DNA of 64,000 nt. Source: Bhargavaea changchunensis. GTDB taxonomy: Bacteria > Bacillota > Bacilli > Bacillales_A > Planococcaceae. Every line of letters begins with the position of its first letter. The first letter of the stretch is position 1. Below the pieces are notes generated by a model that worked only from the letters and a program-made list of their open reading frames with translations, searched no databases and was not told the DNA's origin. Below are positions 8,600-16,542 of the stretch, one piece after another. Location of the stretch: NCBI RefSeq assembly GCF_042665595.1, contig NZ_JBHTCT010000003.1:182994-246993 (forward strand), in the 5' to 3' direction. The translations under genes were made by a program, and so were the position numbers.

Positions 8600-9547
8600 T
8601 TGAAGATTCAACATATTAAATATCCCGAAATCCCGGAAACGGATGGCAGGGAATACTCGGTGGCAGCCGGTTTTTTTGATGGGATTCACCGTGGGCATCA
8701 GGAAGTGATCGGCCATGCCATGGATGTGGCTCTTGAGAAGGGCCTGATCCCGGCAGTCATGACGTTTGACCCCCACCCCTCTGCGGTGCTCGGTAACCGG
8801 CACGAAGTCACATACATCACGCCTTACGAGCAGAAAATGCAGTTGCTTGAAGAGATGGGGACGGATACAGTGTTCGTCATCAGCTTCACCAGGGAATTCG
8901 CATCGATGCTTCCGGAACAGTTTATCGATTGCTATATCCGCAAGCTTGGAGTCCGCCACATCACTTGCGGTTTCGATTTTTCCTTCGGGCATTTCGGTAA
9001 GGGAAAACCTGCCGACCTGGAGAGGTTGTCCGGTGGGGATTATGGTGTATCCGTGATCGGAAAAGTCATTGAAGAAGAAGAGAAAATCAGCTCGACACGC
9101 ATCCGTTCATTGCTCAGCGAAGGCGATGTCGTTGGGGCTGCGGGACTTCTCGGACGCCCGCTCATGACCGACGGAAAGGTGATCGAAGGTGACAAGCGGG
9201 GACGGCTGATCGGATTCCCGACGGCTAATGTCGATCCGGTGCCGGGTTCATGCCTTCCCGCTCCCGGTGTGTATGCCGCCACGTTTGAAACGGACGGCGT
9301 GATCCATGCCGGCGTTCTCAATGCCGGCTACCGGCCCACTTTCAAAGATCCGTCCGATACCTTTCTGTCGGTCGAGGTTCACCTCCTCGACTTTGAAGGC
9401 GATCTTTACGGAAAGGATGTGCGGGTGAGCTGGATCAGACGAATCCGGGAAGAACGGAAGTTCTCCGGGATCGAAGAGCTGAAAACCCAGATCGGCCGAG
9501 ACAAGGAAGAGGCACGGCGGATTCTTGCAACGCATCCTGACAGTTGA
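8600..9547 (+). CDS. ribF: Bifunctional riboflavin kinase / FAD synthetase
   Basis: Converts riboflavin to FMN and FMN to FAD. N-terminal nucleotidyltransferase domain (about 1-180) with GFFDGIHRGHQ and ISSTRIR; C-terminal riboflavin kinase domain (about 185-300) with GFPTANV. 315 residues. TTG 8600 is preferred because AGAGGTGA (8588-8595) sits at proper distance and the start gives MKIQHI, like B. subtilis RibC; the in-frame GTG 8591 lies inside that ribosome site. It follows truB directly, as in most Bacillales. Confidence 0.95.
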   Translation: MKIQHIKYPEIPETDGREYSVAAGFFDGIHRGHQEVIGHAMDVALEKGLIPAVMTFDPHPSAVLGNRHEVTYITPYEQKMQLLEEMGTDTVFVISFTREFASMLPEQFIDCYIRKLGVRHITCGFDFSFGHFGKGKPADLERLSGGDYGVSVIGKVIEEEEKISSTRIRSLLSEGDVVGAAGLLGRPLMTDGKVIEGDKRGRLIGFPTANVDPVPGSCLPAPGVYAATFETDGVIHAGVLNAGYRPTFKDPSDTFLSVEVHLLDFEGDLYGKDVRVSWIRRIREERKFSGIEELKTQIGRDKEEARRILATHPDS

Positions 9548-9572
9548 ATCGGCCTCCGGGCTGTGGTATGAT
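9544..9572 (+). promoter_or_regulatory. Sigma-A promoter of rpsO
   Basis: TTGAAT (9544-9549), 17-bp spacer, TATGAT (9567-9572), overlapping the ribF stop codon. The leader to rpsO is about 95 nt. Confidence 0.8.
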
Positions 9573-9578
9573 ACTCAT

Positions 9579-9658
9579 GTGCTGATGCACCTAACCATTG
9601 CTTGGCAATCGACTCACCAACGTTTGCTCGGGAATTGGGGATTTTTAACTAACTGATT
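9579..9658 (+). promoter_or_regulatory. Structured rpsO leader, probable S15 autoregulatory site
   Basis: Two small hairpins are visible (GTGC-TGAT-GCAC at 9579-9590; ATTGC-TTG-GCAAT at 9597-9609), followed by ACTCACC and CTCGGGAATTGGGG before the GGAGGTGA site. S15 represses its own mRNA in several bacteria by binding a leader structure; that this leader does so is inference from position and folding. Confidence 0.45.
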
Positions 9659-9672
9659 TGGAGGTGAACAGG

Positions 9673-9942
9673 ATGGCACTTACAAAAGAGCGTAAAAACG
9701 AACTCATCCAAGAGTTCCGCACACATGAATCGGATACGGGATCCCCTGATATCCAGATCGCTATCCTCACGGAAGAGATCAACAACCTGAACGAGCACTT
9801 GCGCACACACAAGAAAGACCACCACTCCCGCCGCGGCCTTTACAAAATGGTCGGCCGTCGCCGGAATCTGCTCAAGTATCTTCGTGAAAACGACGTTCAG
9901 CGTTATCGTGACCTCATCGCGAAGCTCGGCCTTCGCCGATAA
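9673..9942 (+). CDS. rpsO: 30S ribosomal protein S15
   Basis: Primary binding protein of the 16S rRNA central domain. 89 residues, the standard length; LTKERKNELIQEF at the start and YRDLIAKLGLRR at the end are invariant family features, with HKKDHHSRRGL in the RNA-binding loop. ATG 9673 follows GGAGGTGA (9660-9667). It has its own promoter and terminator, so it is monocistronic between ribF and pnp. Confidence 0.98.
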   Translation: MALTKERKNELIQEFRTHESDTGSPDIQIAILTEEINNLNEHLRTHKKDHHSRRGLYKMVGRRRNLLKYLRENDVQRYRDLIAKLGLRR

Positions 9943-9957
9943 GACCGCACATATGAA

Positions 9958-9984
9958 AAACGGGCCTCGGCCCGTTTTTTTTTA
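9958..9984 (+). terminator. rpsO terminator
   Basis: ACGGGCC-TC-GGCCCGT (9960-9975) followed by nine T residues. Confidence 0.92.
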
Positions 9985-10027
9985 ATGCGTAAAACTGTTC
10001 ATAATAAATCCGCTCCCCACAAATCCT

Positions 10028-10057
10028 TTCGCATCACTATGGGAATTTTGGTACACT
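10028..10057 (+). promoter_or_regulatory. Candidate pnp promoter
   Basis: TTCGCA (10028-10033), 18-bp spacer, TACACT (10052-10057). A moderate match, in the right place for the pnp leader. Confidence 0.4.
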
Positions 10058-10085
10058 ATGGGGAGTGAGTACATACGTTTGACGG

Positions 10086-10134
10086 CTGTCCGGGTCTGCC
10101 GACGCTCCAAGCGTCTGCGTATGCAGACGGACAG
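10086..10134 (+). promoter_or_regulatory. Folded pnp 5' leader
   Basis: Outer arms CTGTCCG (10086-10092) and CGGACAG (10128-10134) enclose a second hairpin CGTCTGC-GTAT-GCAGACG (10112-10129); the two stems overlap by two bases and may alternate. In E. coli the pnp leader hairpin is the target of autoregulation by RNase III and PNPase; a similar role here is only inferred. Confidence 0.5.
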
Positions 10135-10176
10135 GCACCCGGGATAGCGTTATGCACAGAAGAGAGGAGCCCCATA

Positions 10177-12300
10177 ATGAACGAGAATCACAAAACTTAC
10201 GAATTCGACTGGGCTGGAAGAAAGCTCATTGTCGAAACGGGCAAATTCGCGAAACAGGCGAACGGAGGCGTGCTCATCCGTTACGGGGACACTGCGGTCC
10301 TATCGACAGCGACAGCGTCCAAGGAGCCGAAGCCGCTGGATTTCTTCCCCCTCACAGTCAACTATGAGGAGCGGCTCTATGCAGTGGGTAAAATCCCGGG
10401 CGGCTTCATCAAGCGGGAAGGCCGTCCTTCCGAGAAGGCTGTTCTGACCAGCCGTCTGATCGACCGCCCGATCCGCCCGCTTTTCCCGGACGGTTTCCGG
10501 AATGAAGTGCAGGTCATCTCGATGGTGATGTCGGTCGACCAGGACTGCTCGTCCGAGATGGCCGCGATGTTCGGTTCCTCACTTGCCCTGATGGTGTCGG
10601 ACATTCCGTTCGGCGGACCGATCGCGGGTGTGCAGGTAGGCCGCATTGATGGCAAGTTTATCATCAACCCGACTGTAGAGCAGGAGGCGAAAAGCGACAT
10701 AGACCTGATTGTCGCCGGAACCAAGGACGCCATCAACATGGTGGAGGCCGGTGCTGACGAAGTCGAAGAATCTGTCATGCTTGAAGCAATCATGTTCGGT
10801 CATGAAGAAATCAAGCGCCTCGTCGCCTTCCAGGAAGAAATCGCTCGCGAAAACGGCAAGGAGAACAGGGAAATCGCCTTGTTCGAACTGGATCCGTCCC
10901 TGACGGAAGAAGTTCGGGAAAAAGCTGAAGCCCGTCTGCACGACGCCATCCAGACAAAAGAAAAGCATGCACGCGAAGAGGCCATCAGGGAAGTAAAGAC
11001 ATCCGTGGTTGAGGCATATGCGGAATCGGACGATGAGGCAGATCTTGGACAGGTCCGTGCCATTCTGGACAAACTCGTCAAGGATGAAGTCCGCCGCCTG
11101 ATCACTGATGAAAAGATCCGCCCGGATGGACGGAAACCGGATGAAATCCGCCCGCTTTCATCCGAGGCCGGAATCCTGAGCCGGACACACGGTTCCGCTT
11201 TGTTCACCCGCGGGCAGACGCAGGTACTCAGCATCTGTACACTCGGCGCGCTTGGGGATGTGCAGATCATCGATGGCCTCGGCCTCGAGGAATCCAAGCG
11301 ATTCATGCACCATTACAACTTCCCTCAGTTCAGTGTCGGCGAGACAGGACCGATCCGCTCTCCTGGCCGCAGGGAGATCGGCCACGGCGCACTCGGCGAA
11401 AGGGCCCTTGCGCCGATCGTACCGTCCGAGGATGACTTCCCGTACACGATCCGTCTTGTCTCGGAAGTCCTCGAATCCAACGGTTCCTCCTCACAGGCAT
11501 CCATCTGCGCATCCACGATGGCGATGATGGATGCCGGGGTACCGATCAAGGCGCCTGTCGCAGGCATTGCCATGGGTCTTGTCAAAAAGGGCGACAACTA
11601 TACCGTCCTTTCCGACATCCAGGGGATGGAAGACGCTCTCGGGGACATGGACTTCAAGGTGGCCGGCACCGAAAAGGGAATCACGGCCCTGCAGATGGAC
11701 ATCAAAGTGGAGGGGCTGTCTCGGGAAATCCTCGAAGAAGCGCTGGAACAGGCGAAGGCGGGCCGGATGCATATCATGGAAAACATGATGTCGGCAATTT
11801 CCGAACCGCGCAAGCAACTGTCCGACCACGCTCCGAAGATTGTCGTCATTCAGATCAAGCCTGAGAAGATCCGCGACGTGATCGGGCCTGGAGGCAAGCA
11901 GATCAACAAAATCATCGACGAGACCGGCGTCAAGATCGATACCGAACAGGACGGCACGATTTACATTTCCTCGATCGACCAGGAAATGAACGAGAAGGCC
12001 AAGTCGATGATCGAAAACATCGTCCGTGAGGCGAAGGTCGGCGAATACTACGACGGCAAGGTCAAGCGGATCGAGAAGTTCGGGGCTTTCCTCGAAATTT
12101 TCCCTGGCAAGGACGGCCTGCTCCACATCTCGGAAATCCAGGAGCAGAGGACGAACAAAGTCGAAGACGTCCTGTCGATCGGCGATGTCGTGCGTGTAAA
12201 GGTCGTCGAAATCGACAACCACAACCGGGTGAACCTGTCCCGCAAGGCGGTCCTGAAAGAAGAGAAGGAAGTTGCGGAAGAATCCGGCAAAACGGAATAA
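10177..12300 (+). CDS. pnp: Polyribonucleotide nucleotidyltransferase (PNPase)
   Basis: 3'-5' phosphorolytic exoribonuclease, main RNA-degrading exonuclease of Bacillales. 707 residues: two RNase PH-like domains (about 10-220 and 310-540) joined by a helical domain, KH domain (about 555-615, VIGPGGKQINKI) and S1 domain (about 620-690, GKVKRIEKFGAFLE). ATG 10177 follows GAGAGGAG. It stands alone between terminators, preceded by a folded leader. ylxY, which follows pnp in B. subtilis, is absent. Confidence 0.98.
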   Translation: MNENHKTYEFDWAGRKLIVETGKFAKQANGGVLIRYGDTAVLSTATASKEPKPLDFFPLTVNYEERLYAVGKIPGGFIKREGRPSEKAVLTSRLIDRPIRPLFPDGFRNEVQVISMVMSVDQDCSSEMAAMFGSSLALMVSDIPFGGPIAGVQVGRIDGKFIINPTVEQEAKSDIDLIVAGTKDAINMVEAGADEVEESVMLEAIMFGHEEIKRLVAFQEEIARENGKENREIALFELDPSLTEEVREKAEARLHDAIQTKEKHAREEAIREVKTSVVEAYAESDDEADLGQVRAILDKLVKDEVRRLITDEKIRPDGRKPDEIRPLSSEAGILSRTHGSALFTRGQTQVLSICTLGALGDVQIIDGLGLEESKRFMHHYNFPQFSVGETGPIRSPGRREIGHGALGERALAPIVPSEDDFPYTIRLVSEVLESNGSSSQASICASTMAMMDAGVPIKAPVAGIAMGLVKKGDNYTVLSDIQGMEDALGDMDFKVAGTEKGITALQMDIKVEGLSREILEEALEQAKAGRMHIMENMMSAISEPRKQLSDHAPKIVVIQIKPEKIRDVIGPGGKQINKIIDETGVKIDTEQDGTIYISSIDQEMNEKAKSMIENIVREAKVGEYYDGKVKRIEKFGAFLEIFPGKDGLLHISEIQEQRTNKVEDVLSIGDVVRVKVVEIDNHNRVNLSRKAVLKEEKEVAEESGKTE

Positions 12301-12308
12301 CCATCACC

Positions 12309-12345
12309 AGAGGGCGGCCGGGATCGGCCTGCCCTCTTTTTCCGG
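12309..12345 (+). terminator. pnp terminator
   Basis: AGAGGGC (12309-12315) with inner arm GGCCG pairs with CGGCC-T-GCCCTCT ending at 12337, followed by TTTTTCC. Confidence 0.9.
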
Positions 12346-12403
12346 CCGGGCAGGCTCTCATGGCCGTGCCGGAAACATAAAGATTACTAAAAGGGGGGAG
12401 AAA

Positions 12404-13621
12404 ATGATCCAGACCAGGAAATGTCCGAACGGTGTGCGGATCGTCACAGAAAAAATGCCGCATGTCCGCTCGGTTTCGATCGGCATTTGGGTCAAGGCCG
12501 GTGCCAGGAATGAAGCCTCGGGAGAAGCCGGCATGGCCCACTTTATCGAGCATATGCTGTTTAAGGGTACGGCCGGACGGACGGCCAAAGAGATTGCTGA
12601 AACGATTGACCGGACAGGCGGAGAGATCAACGCCTACACTGCCATGGAAGAAACCTGCTTTTATGTCAATGTGCTCGCGGAAGACGCCCCCCAGGCAGTT
12701 GATGTGCTGGCGGACATGTTCTTCAACTCAGCCTTTGATGAGCAGGAAATGCGGAAGGAAAACTCCGTCATTCTCGAAGAAATCGCGATGGTCGCCGACA
12801 CACCGGATGATGACGTCCATGAACAGCTGCAGGCCGCGATGTATCCGGGCCATCCGATGGGGCGTCCGATCCTCGGCTATCCGGAAACGGTCAGCGAGTT
12901 TACCAGGGAAGAAACCCTCTCATTCATGAAGCGGGAGTACCGGCCGGAACGGCTGGTCATCTCCGCGGCAGGCAATGTGGATGATGATCTGATTACCCGG
13001 CTTGAACAAAGCTTCGGGATGTTCACGGGAGGATCCGAAACCCCTATTTCCATAGAAAGGCCGGAGTTCACTCCTGGAGCGGTACGCAAGCGGAAAGACA
13101 CGGAGCAGGCCCATTTGTGCCTCGGCTATCCGGGGATGGATGCGAACGATTCCGATATCTATGGAATGATCATTCTGAACGCGCTCTTTGGCGGTAGTAT
13201 GAGCTCAAGGCTCTTCCAGCGGATCCGTGAGGAGAGGGGGCTTGCCTATTCCGTTTATTCGTATCATTCATCCCATGCCGATTCGGGATCGGTCACCATC
13301 TACGCTGGCACCTCTCCGTCCCGCCTTGAGGAGACACGGACAGTCATACGGAATGAAATATCCCTGCTCCTCCGGGATGGCGTATACGATACCGAGATCG
13401 AAAGTGCAGTCGGCCAGATGAAGGGGAGTCTCCTGCTGGGCCTTGAATCACCTGCTTCAAGAATGAGCCGGAATGCGAAAAATGAACTTTTTACCGGAGA
13501 ACATAGGAATATTGATGAAGTGATGGATGAATTTCGCCGTGTGGACGGCAAAAAGATCCGGCGCATTGCTGAAAGGATCTTTTCAGGGCCGCCGGCAGAG
13601 TCAAGCATCATCCCGAACTGA
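12404..13621 (+). CDS. mlpA: M16-family zinc metallopeptidase (processing-peptidase type)
   Basis: Zinc protease of the insulinase/mitochondrial-processing-peptidase family, called MlpA/YmxG in B. subtilis at this locus. 405 residues. The inverted zinc motif HFIEH is present (His46, Glu49, His50) with the distal Glu region in ENSVILEEIAM (about 120-130). The start ATG 12404 is six bases past a GGGGGGAG site. No signal peptide, so it is cytoplasmic. Its substrate is not known; B. subtilis MlpA was linked to regulation of extracellular protease production. Confidence 0.92.
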   Translation: MIQTRKCPNGVRIVTEKMPHVRSVSIGIWVKAGARNEASGEAGMAHFIEHMLFKGTAGRTAKEIAETIDRTGGEINAYTAMEETCFYVNVLAEDAPQAVDVLADMFFNSAFDEQEMRKENSVILEEIAMVADTPDDDVHEQLQAAMYPGHPMGRPILGYPETVSEFTREETLSFMKREYRPERLVISAAGNVDDDLITRLEQSFGMFTGGSETPISIERPEFTPGAVRKRKDTEQAHLCLGYPGMDANDSDIYGMIILNALFGGSMSSRLFQRIREERGLAYSVYSYHSSHADSGSVTIYAGTSPSRLEETRTVIRNEISLLLRDGVYDTEIESAVGQMKGSLLLGLESPASRMSRNAKNELFTGEHRNIDEVMDEFRRVDGKKIRRIAERIFSGPPAESSIIPN

Positions 13622-13626
13622 AACCG

Positions 13627-13655
13627 ACCGGAAGGCTATGGCCTTCCGGTTTTTC
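13627..13655 (+). terminator. Terminator after the M16 peptidase gene
   Basis: ACCGGAAGG (13627-13635) / CCTTCCGGT (13642-13650) then TTTTC. Confidence 0.9.
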
Positions 13656-13674
13656 ATATACCGTTTGGGACGGA

Positions 13675-13701
13675 ACATCCGCCCGGGCGGTGCATATAGT
13701 T
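13675..13701 (+). promoter_or_regulatory. Possible late-sporulation (sigma-K-like) promoter of ymxH-dpaAB
   Basis: AC (13675-13676), 16 bp, CATATAGTT (13693-13701), close to the sigma-K pattern AC-N16/17-CATANNNTA. dpaAB is sigma-K controlled in B. subtilis. No good sigma-A promoter was found in this gap. Short motif, so weak by itself. Confidence 0.35.
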
Positions 13702-13722
13702 TAGGAGAAGGGGGAGTGGAAG

Positions 13723-13992
13723 ATGCTGCTGTCGACAATGGCCGAAAAAGAACTGATCCAGATGGAAGACGGCGTACGCTACGGGCTTCTTGCCGACACG
13801 GAGATGCTGTTTGATCCGAAGAGTGGCCGGATCCACGGTTTCGAACTGAAACGCCGCGCAGGATGGCTGCAGGGCGGCCGGAAATCAGCCGGAGAAGCGG
13901 AATACATCCCTTGGGAGGAAATCGTGCTGATCGGTGATGACCGAATTTTGTTCCGGCGGACCCACCCGATCCATGAGGGGCTATTTGAATGA
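13723..13992 (+). CDS. ymxH: YlmC/YmxH family PRC-barrel protein
   Basis: 89-residue protein of the YlmC/YmxH sporulation-associated PRC-barrel family. Features are the start (MLLSTMAEKELIQ), DVRYGLLADTEMLFD-like strand pattern and the IPWEEIVLIGDDRILF strand near residue 70. Start ATG is eight bases downstream of GGGGGAG. The stop overlaps dpaA start (ATGA). Function is unknown; its place before the dipicolinate synthase genes is conserved in Bacillales. Confidence 0.85.
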   Translation: MLLSTMAEKELIQMEDGVRYGLLADTEMLFDPKSGRIHGFELKRRAGWLQGGRKSAGEAEYIPWEEIVLIGDDRILFRRTHPIHEGLFE

Positions 13993-14759
13993 ACCGACCG
14001 GATTGGCTGATCATCGGATCCGATGCCCGTTTCCCGAAAGCTGCGGACCATCTCCGTAAAAAGGGGTACACGGTTATTCACGATGCCCGTGACACGTGGG
14101 ACAGCAAGACTGATGAACTCCTGAAAAATGAAAAGCCCGTTCGGGTGGTCCTGCCGATCCATCCGCCGGAAGGCCAGCCGGCCCCCGGCTTGCTGGAAAA
14201 AGTGGACCGGCTGTTTGTTGGAAGGCTAAATGCCGAATGGGAAAAGGCAACGGAATTAGCAGGAAAACTGCCCCGTCTTTACCTGCAGGAGGAGAGATTC
14301 ATCTGGGAAAATGCCGTCCTGACTGCAGAAGGTTTTCTTGCCATGTTCTACCGTTCCGGGGCAGGTCCCGTAGCCGGCAGGCAATGGATCGTCGCGGGCT
14401 ACGGGCGGGTCGGGAAAACCACGGCGCGGCTGCTGCGTGCGATGGGGGCGGAGGTTTCCGTGCTTGCCCGTTCTCCATCACAGACTGCAGAAGCCTTGAC
14501 CGAAGGATTCGGCATCCTGGATTTTCATGAGGCAGGTCTGCCGGGCGGTATTTTGGTCAACACGATACCGTCACAGTGGCTGGAACTCTCCGGGCAGTAC
14601 AACCCCTCACACATTTATGACCTGGCTTCTGCGCCCGGGTGCCTAAAGCCCGGAGCCGCCCATGAATACTATAGGTTACTGCCTGCGCTGCCGGGACGTA
14701 TATTTCCGGACGATGCAGCCCGGATCCTCTCGGAGGCGCTGTGCAGAATGGACAGCTAG
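13989..14759 (+). CDS. dpaA: Dipicolinate synthase subunit A
   Basis: With DpaB makes dipicolinic acid from dihydroxy-tetrahydrodipicolinate in the mother cell, for loading into spores. 256 residues versus about 297 in B. subtilis SpoVFA: the N-terminal domain (1-115) is short and diverged, while the central NAD(P)-binding Rossmann motif (AGYGRVGKTTARLLRAMGA, about 136-155), VNTIPS (about 190) and ALPGRIFPDDAA are retained. The start overlaps ymxH by four bases, so the short N-terminus is not a start-choice error. Placement before dpaB makes the call firm. Confidence 0.88.
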   Translation: MNRPDWLIIGSDARFPKAADHLRKKGYTVIHDARDTWDSKTDELLKNEKPVRVVLPIHPPEGQPAPGLLEKVDRLFVGRLNAEWEKATELAGKLPRLYLQEERFIWENAVLTAEGFLAMFYRSGAGPVAGRQWIVAGYGRVGKTTARLLRAMGAEVSVLARSPSQTAEALTEGFGILDFHEAGLPGGILVNTIPSQWLELSGQYNPSHIYDLASAPGCLKPGAAHEYYRLLPALPGRIFPDDAARILSEALCRMDS

Positions 14760-14775
14760 CGGAAGGAGAGTCAGG

Positions 14776-15366
14776 ATGCTCGACGGCAAGAGAATCGGTT
14801 TCGGGATTACCGCATCCCACTGCACTTATGCGGATGTGATTCCGAAGATCAAGGCGTTCACCGACAGGGGGGCTACGGTCGTCCCGGTCATCACCAATTC
14901 TGTGCTGACCGCCGCGACCCGTTTCGGGACAGGCGAAGAATGGATGGAAAAAATCCGCGAAGCGGCAGGCGCGGATATCATCACGACCATTGCGGGGGCT
15001 GAGCCGTTTGGACCAAAGACACCGGTCGACTGCATGGTGATTGCCCCGATGACGGGGAATTCAATCTCACGGTTTGCCAATGCCATCACGGACTCACCCG
15101 TGCTCATGGCGGCAAAGGCGACACTCAGGAACGGTACGCCGGTCGTTATCGGAATCTCCACCAACGATGCGCTCGGCCTGAACGGAACAAATATCATGAA
15201 ACTGCTGAATACGAAGAACATCTACTGCATCCCGTTCGGACAGGATGACCCGGTCAAAAAGCCGAATTCCCTCATCAGTGATTTCACCAAGATGGTTGAT
15301 ACGGTGGAGGCCGCGATGAGAGGAGAACAGCTTCAGCCGCTCCTGATCAGGCATGAAAATACTTAA
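14776..15366 (+). CDS. dpaB: Dipicolinate synthase subunit B
   Basis: Flavoprotein-like subunit of dipicolinate synthase. 196 residues (about 200 in B. subtilis SpoVFB). The N-terminus GKRIGFGITASHCTY and the middle segments AEPFGPKTPVDCMVIAPMTGNS and ISTNDALGLN are typical. ATG 14776 has GGAAGGAGAG upstream; the frame extends further 5' but that part overlaps dpaA and lacks a ribosome site. It lies 16 bp after dpaA and 81 bp before asd, the same order as in B. subtilis. Confidence 0.95.
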   Translation: MLDGKRIGFGITASHCTYADVIPKIKAFTDRGATVVPVITNSVLTAATRFGTGEEWMEKIREAAGADIITTIAGAEPFGPKTPVDCMVIAPMTGNSISRFANAITDSPVLMAAKATLRNGTPVVIGISTNDALGLNGTNIMKLLNTKNIYCIPFGQDDPVKKPNSLISDFTKMVDTVEAAMRGEQLQPLLIRHENT

Positions 15367-15402
15367 TCACGTATATTTCACCGAAAGCCCACTAAAACAT
15401 GC

Positions 15403-15408
15403 TATAAT
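15403..15408 (+). promoter_or_regulatory. Candidate -10 element for asd-dapA
   Basis: Perfect TATAAT at 15403-15408, 40 bp before the asd start. No good -35 box is seen at 16-18 bp. Confidence 0.45.
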
Positions 15409-15447
15409 ACTGAACATTCGATCATGAAATTTGAGGAGTGTTTAACC

Positions 15448-16542
15448 ATGGGATATCGTGTTGCAATTGTCGGAGCTACAGGCGCGGTCGGCCAGAGAAT
15501 CGCTAAGAAGCTTGAAGAAAGGAAATTCCCCGCAGATGAAATTCTTTTCCTTGCCTCTGCCCGATCCGCAGGAAGCAAAGTGGAGTTCGGCGGTAAGGAA
15601 TTTACTGTTGAAGAAGCGGTGCCTGAACGTTTTGAAGGCGTAGATATCGCCTTCTTCAGTGCAGGAGGGAGCGTTTCCAAGCAGCTTGCGCCAGAAGCGG
15701 TCCGCCGGGGGGCAGTCGTCATCGACAATACGAGCGCATTCCGCATGGATCCGGACACTCCGCTTGTCGTTCCCGAAGTGAACCGCGAGGCGCTCAAGGA
15801 ACACCGGGGCCTCATCGCCAATCCGAACTGCTCGACCATCCAGATGGTTGCGGCACTGGAACCGGTCCGCAGGAAGTACGGACTGAAGAAAGTGATCGTA
15901 TCGACTTATCAGGCTGTATCCGGTGCGGGAGCCGCCGCAATCGGCGAGCTGGGCAAACAAAGTGAGGACATGGACAACAGGGCCGGGGCAGAGGCGGAGC
16001 TTCTGCCGGTCAAGGGTGATAAGAAACATTACCCGATCGCGTTCAACGCGGTACCGCAAATTGATGTCTTCAGCGAGGACGGCTATACATTTGAAGAGTG
16101 GAAAATGATCAATGAGACAAAGAAGATCATGGGAATGCCAGAACTTTCCGTAGCGGCAACATGTGTCCGCCTTCCGGTCGTGACCGGCCACTCCGAATCT
16201 GTGTATTTCGAGACGGGCAATCCGTCTGCTGATACGGCAGGCATCCGGGAATCCCTGCATGCCGCGGAAGGCATCACCGTAATGGATGATCCGGAAAACC
16301 AGGCGTACCCGATGCCACTGTTCGCAGAAGGAAAAGACGATGTATTTGTCGGACGCCTCCGTAGGGATCTCGACACCCCGGGCGCCTTCCACTTCTGGGT
16401 TGTCGCAGATAACCTTCTGAAGGGAGCTGCCCTCAACTCGATCCAGATCGCTGAAGCACTAATCGCGGACGGGTTGCTGAAAGGGGAAGACGCCGATGGA
16501 ACTCGGCAGCATAGCGACGGCGATGGTCACGCCGTTCGATAA
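15448..16542 (+). CDS. asd: Aspartate-semialdehyde dehydrogenase
   Basis: Reduces aspartyl phosphate to the semialdehyde for lysine, diaminopimelate, methionine and threonine synthesis. 364 residues; N-terminal NADP site GATGAVGQ (about 9-16), catalytic Cys128 in NPNCSTIQM, substrate-binding RLPVVTGHSE (about 250). ATG 15448 follows TTGAGGAGTG. The C-terminus runs about 18 residues longer than B. subtilis Asd (from memory) and overlaps the dapA start by 47 bases. No aspartokinase gene (dapG) follows, unlike B. subtilis. Confidence 0.96.
   Translation: MGYRVAIVGATGAVGQRIAKKLEERKFPADEILFLASARSAGSKVEFGGKEFTVEEAVPERFEGVDIAFFSAGGSVSKQLAPEAVRRGAVVIDNTSAFRMDPDTPLVVPEVNREALKEHRGLIANPNCSTIQMVAALEPVRRKYGLKKVIVSTYQAVSGAGAAAIGELGKQSEDMDNRAGAEAELLPVKGDKKHYPIAFNAVPQIDVFSEDGYTFEEWKMINETKKIMGMPELSVAATCVRLPVVTGHSESVYFETGNPSADTAGIRESLHAAEGITVMDDPENQAYPMPLFAEGKDDVFVGRLRRDLDTPGAFHFWVVADNLLKGAALNSIQIAEALIADGLLKGEDADGTRQHSDGDGHAVR

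Noticed and set aside
15367..15447. Lysine riboswitch upstream of asd-dapA
   Set aside because: The gap is only 81 bp, too short for the aptamer, and shows no matching helices.
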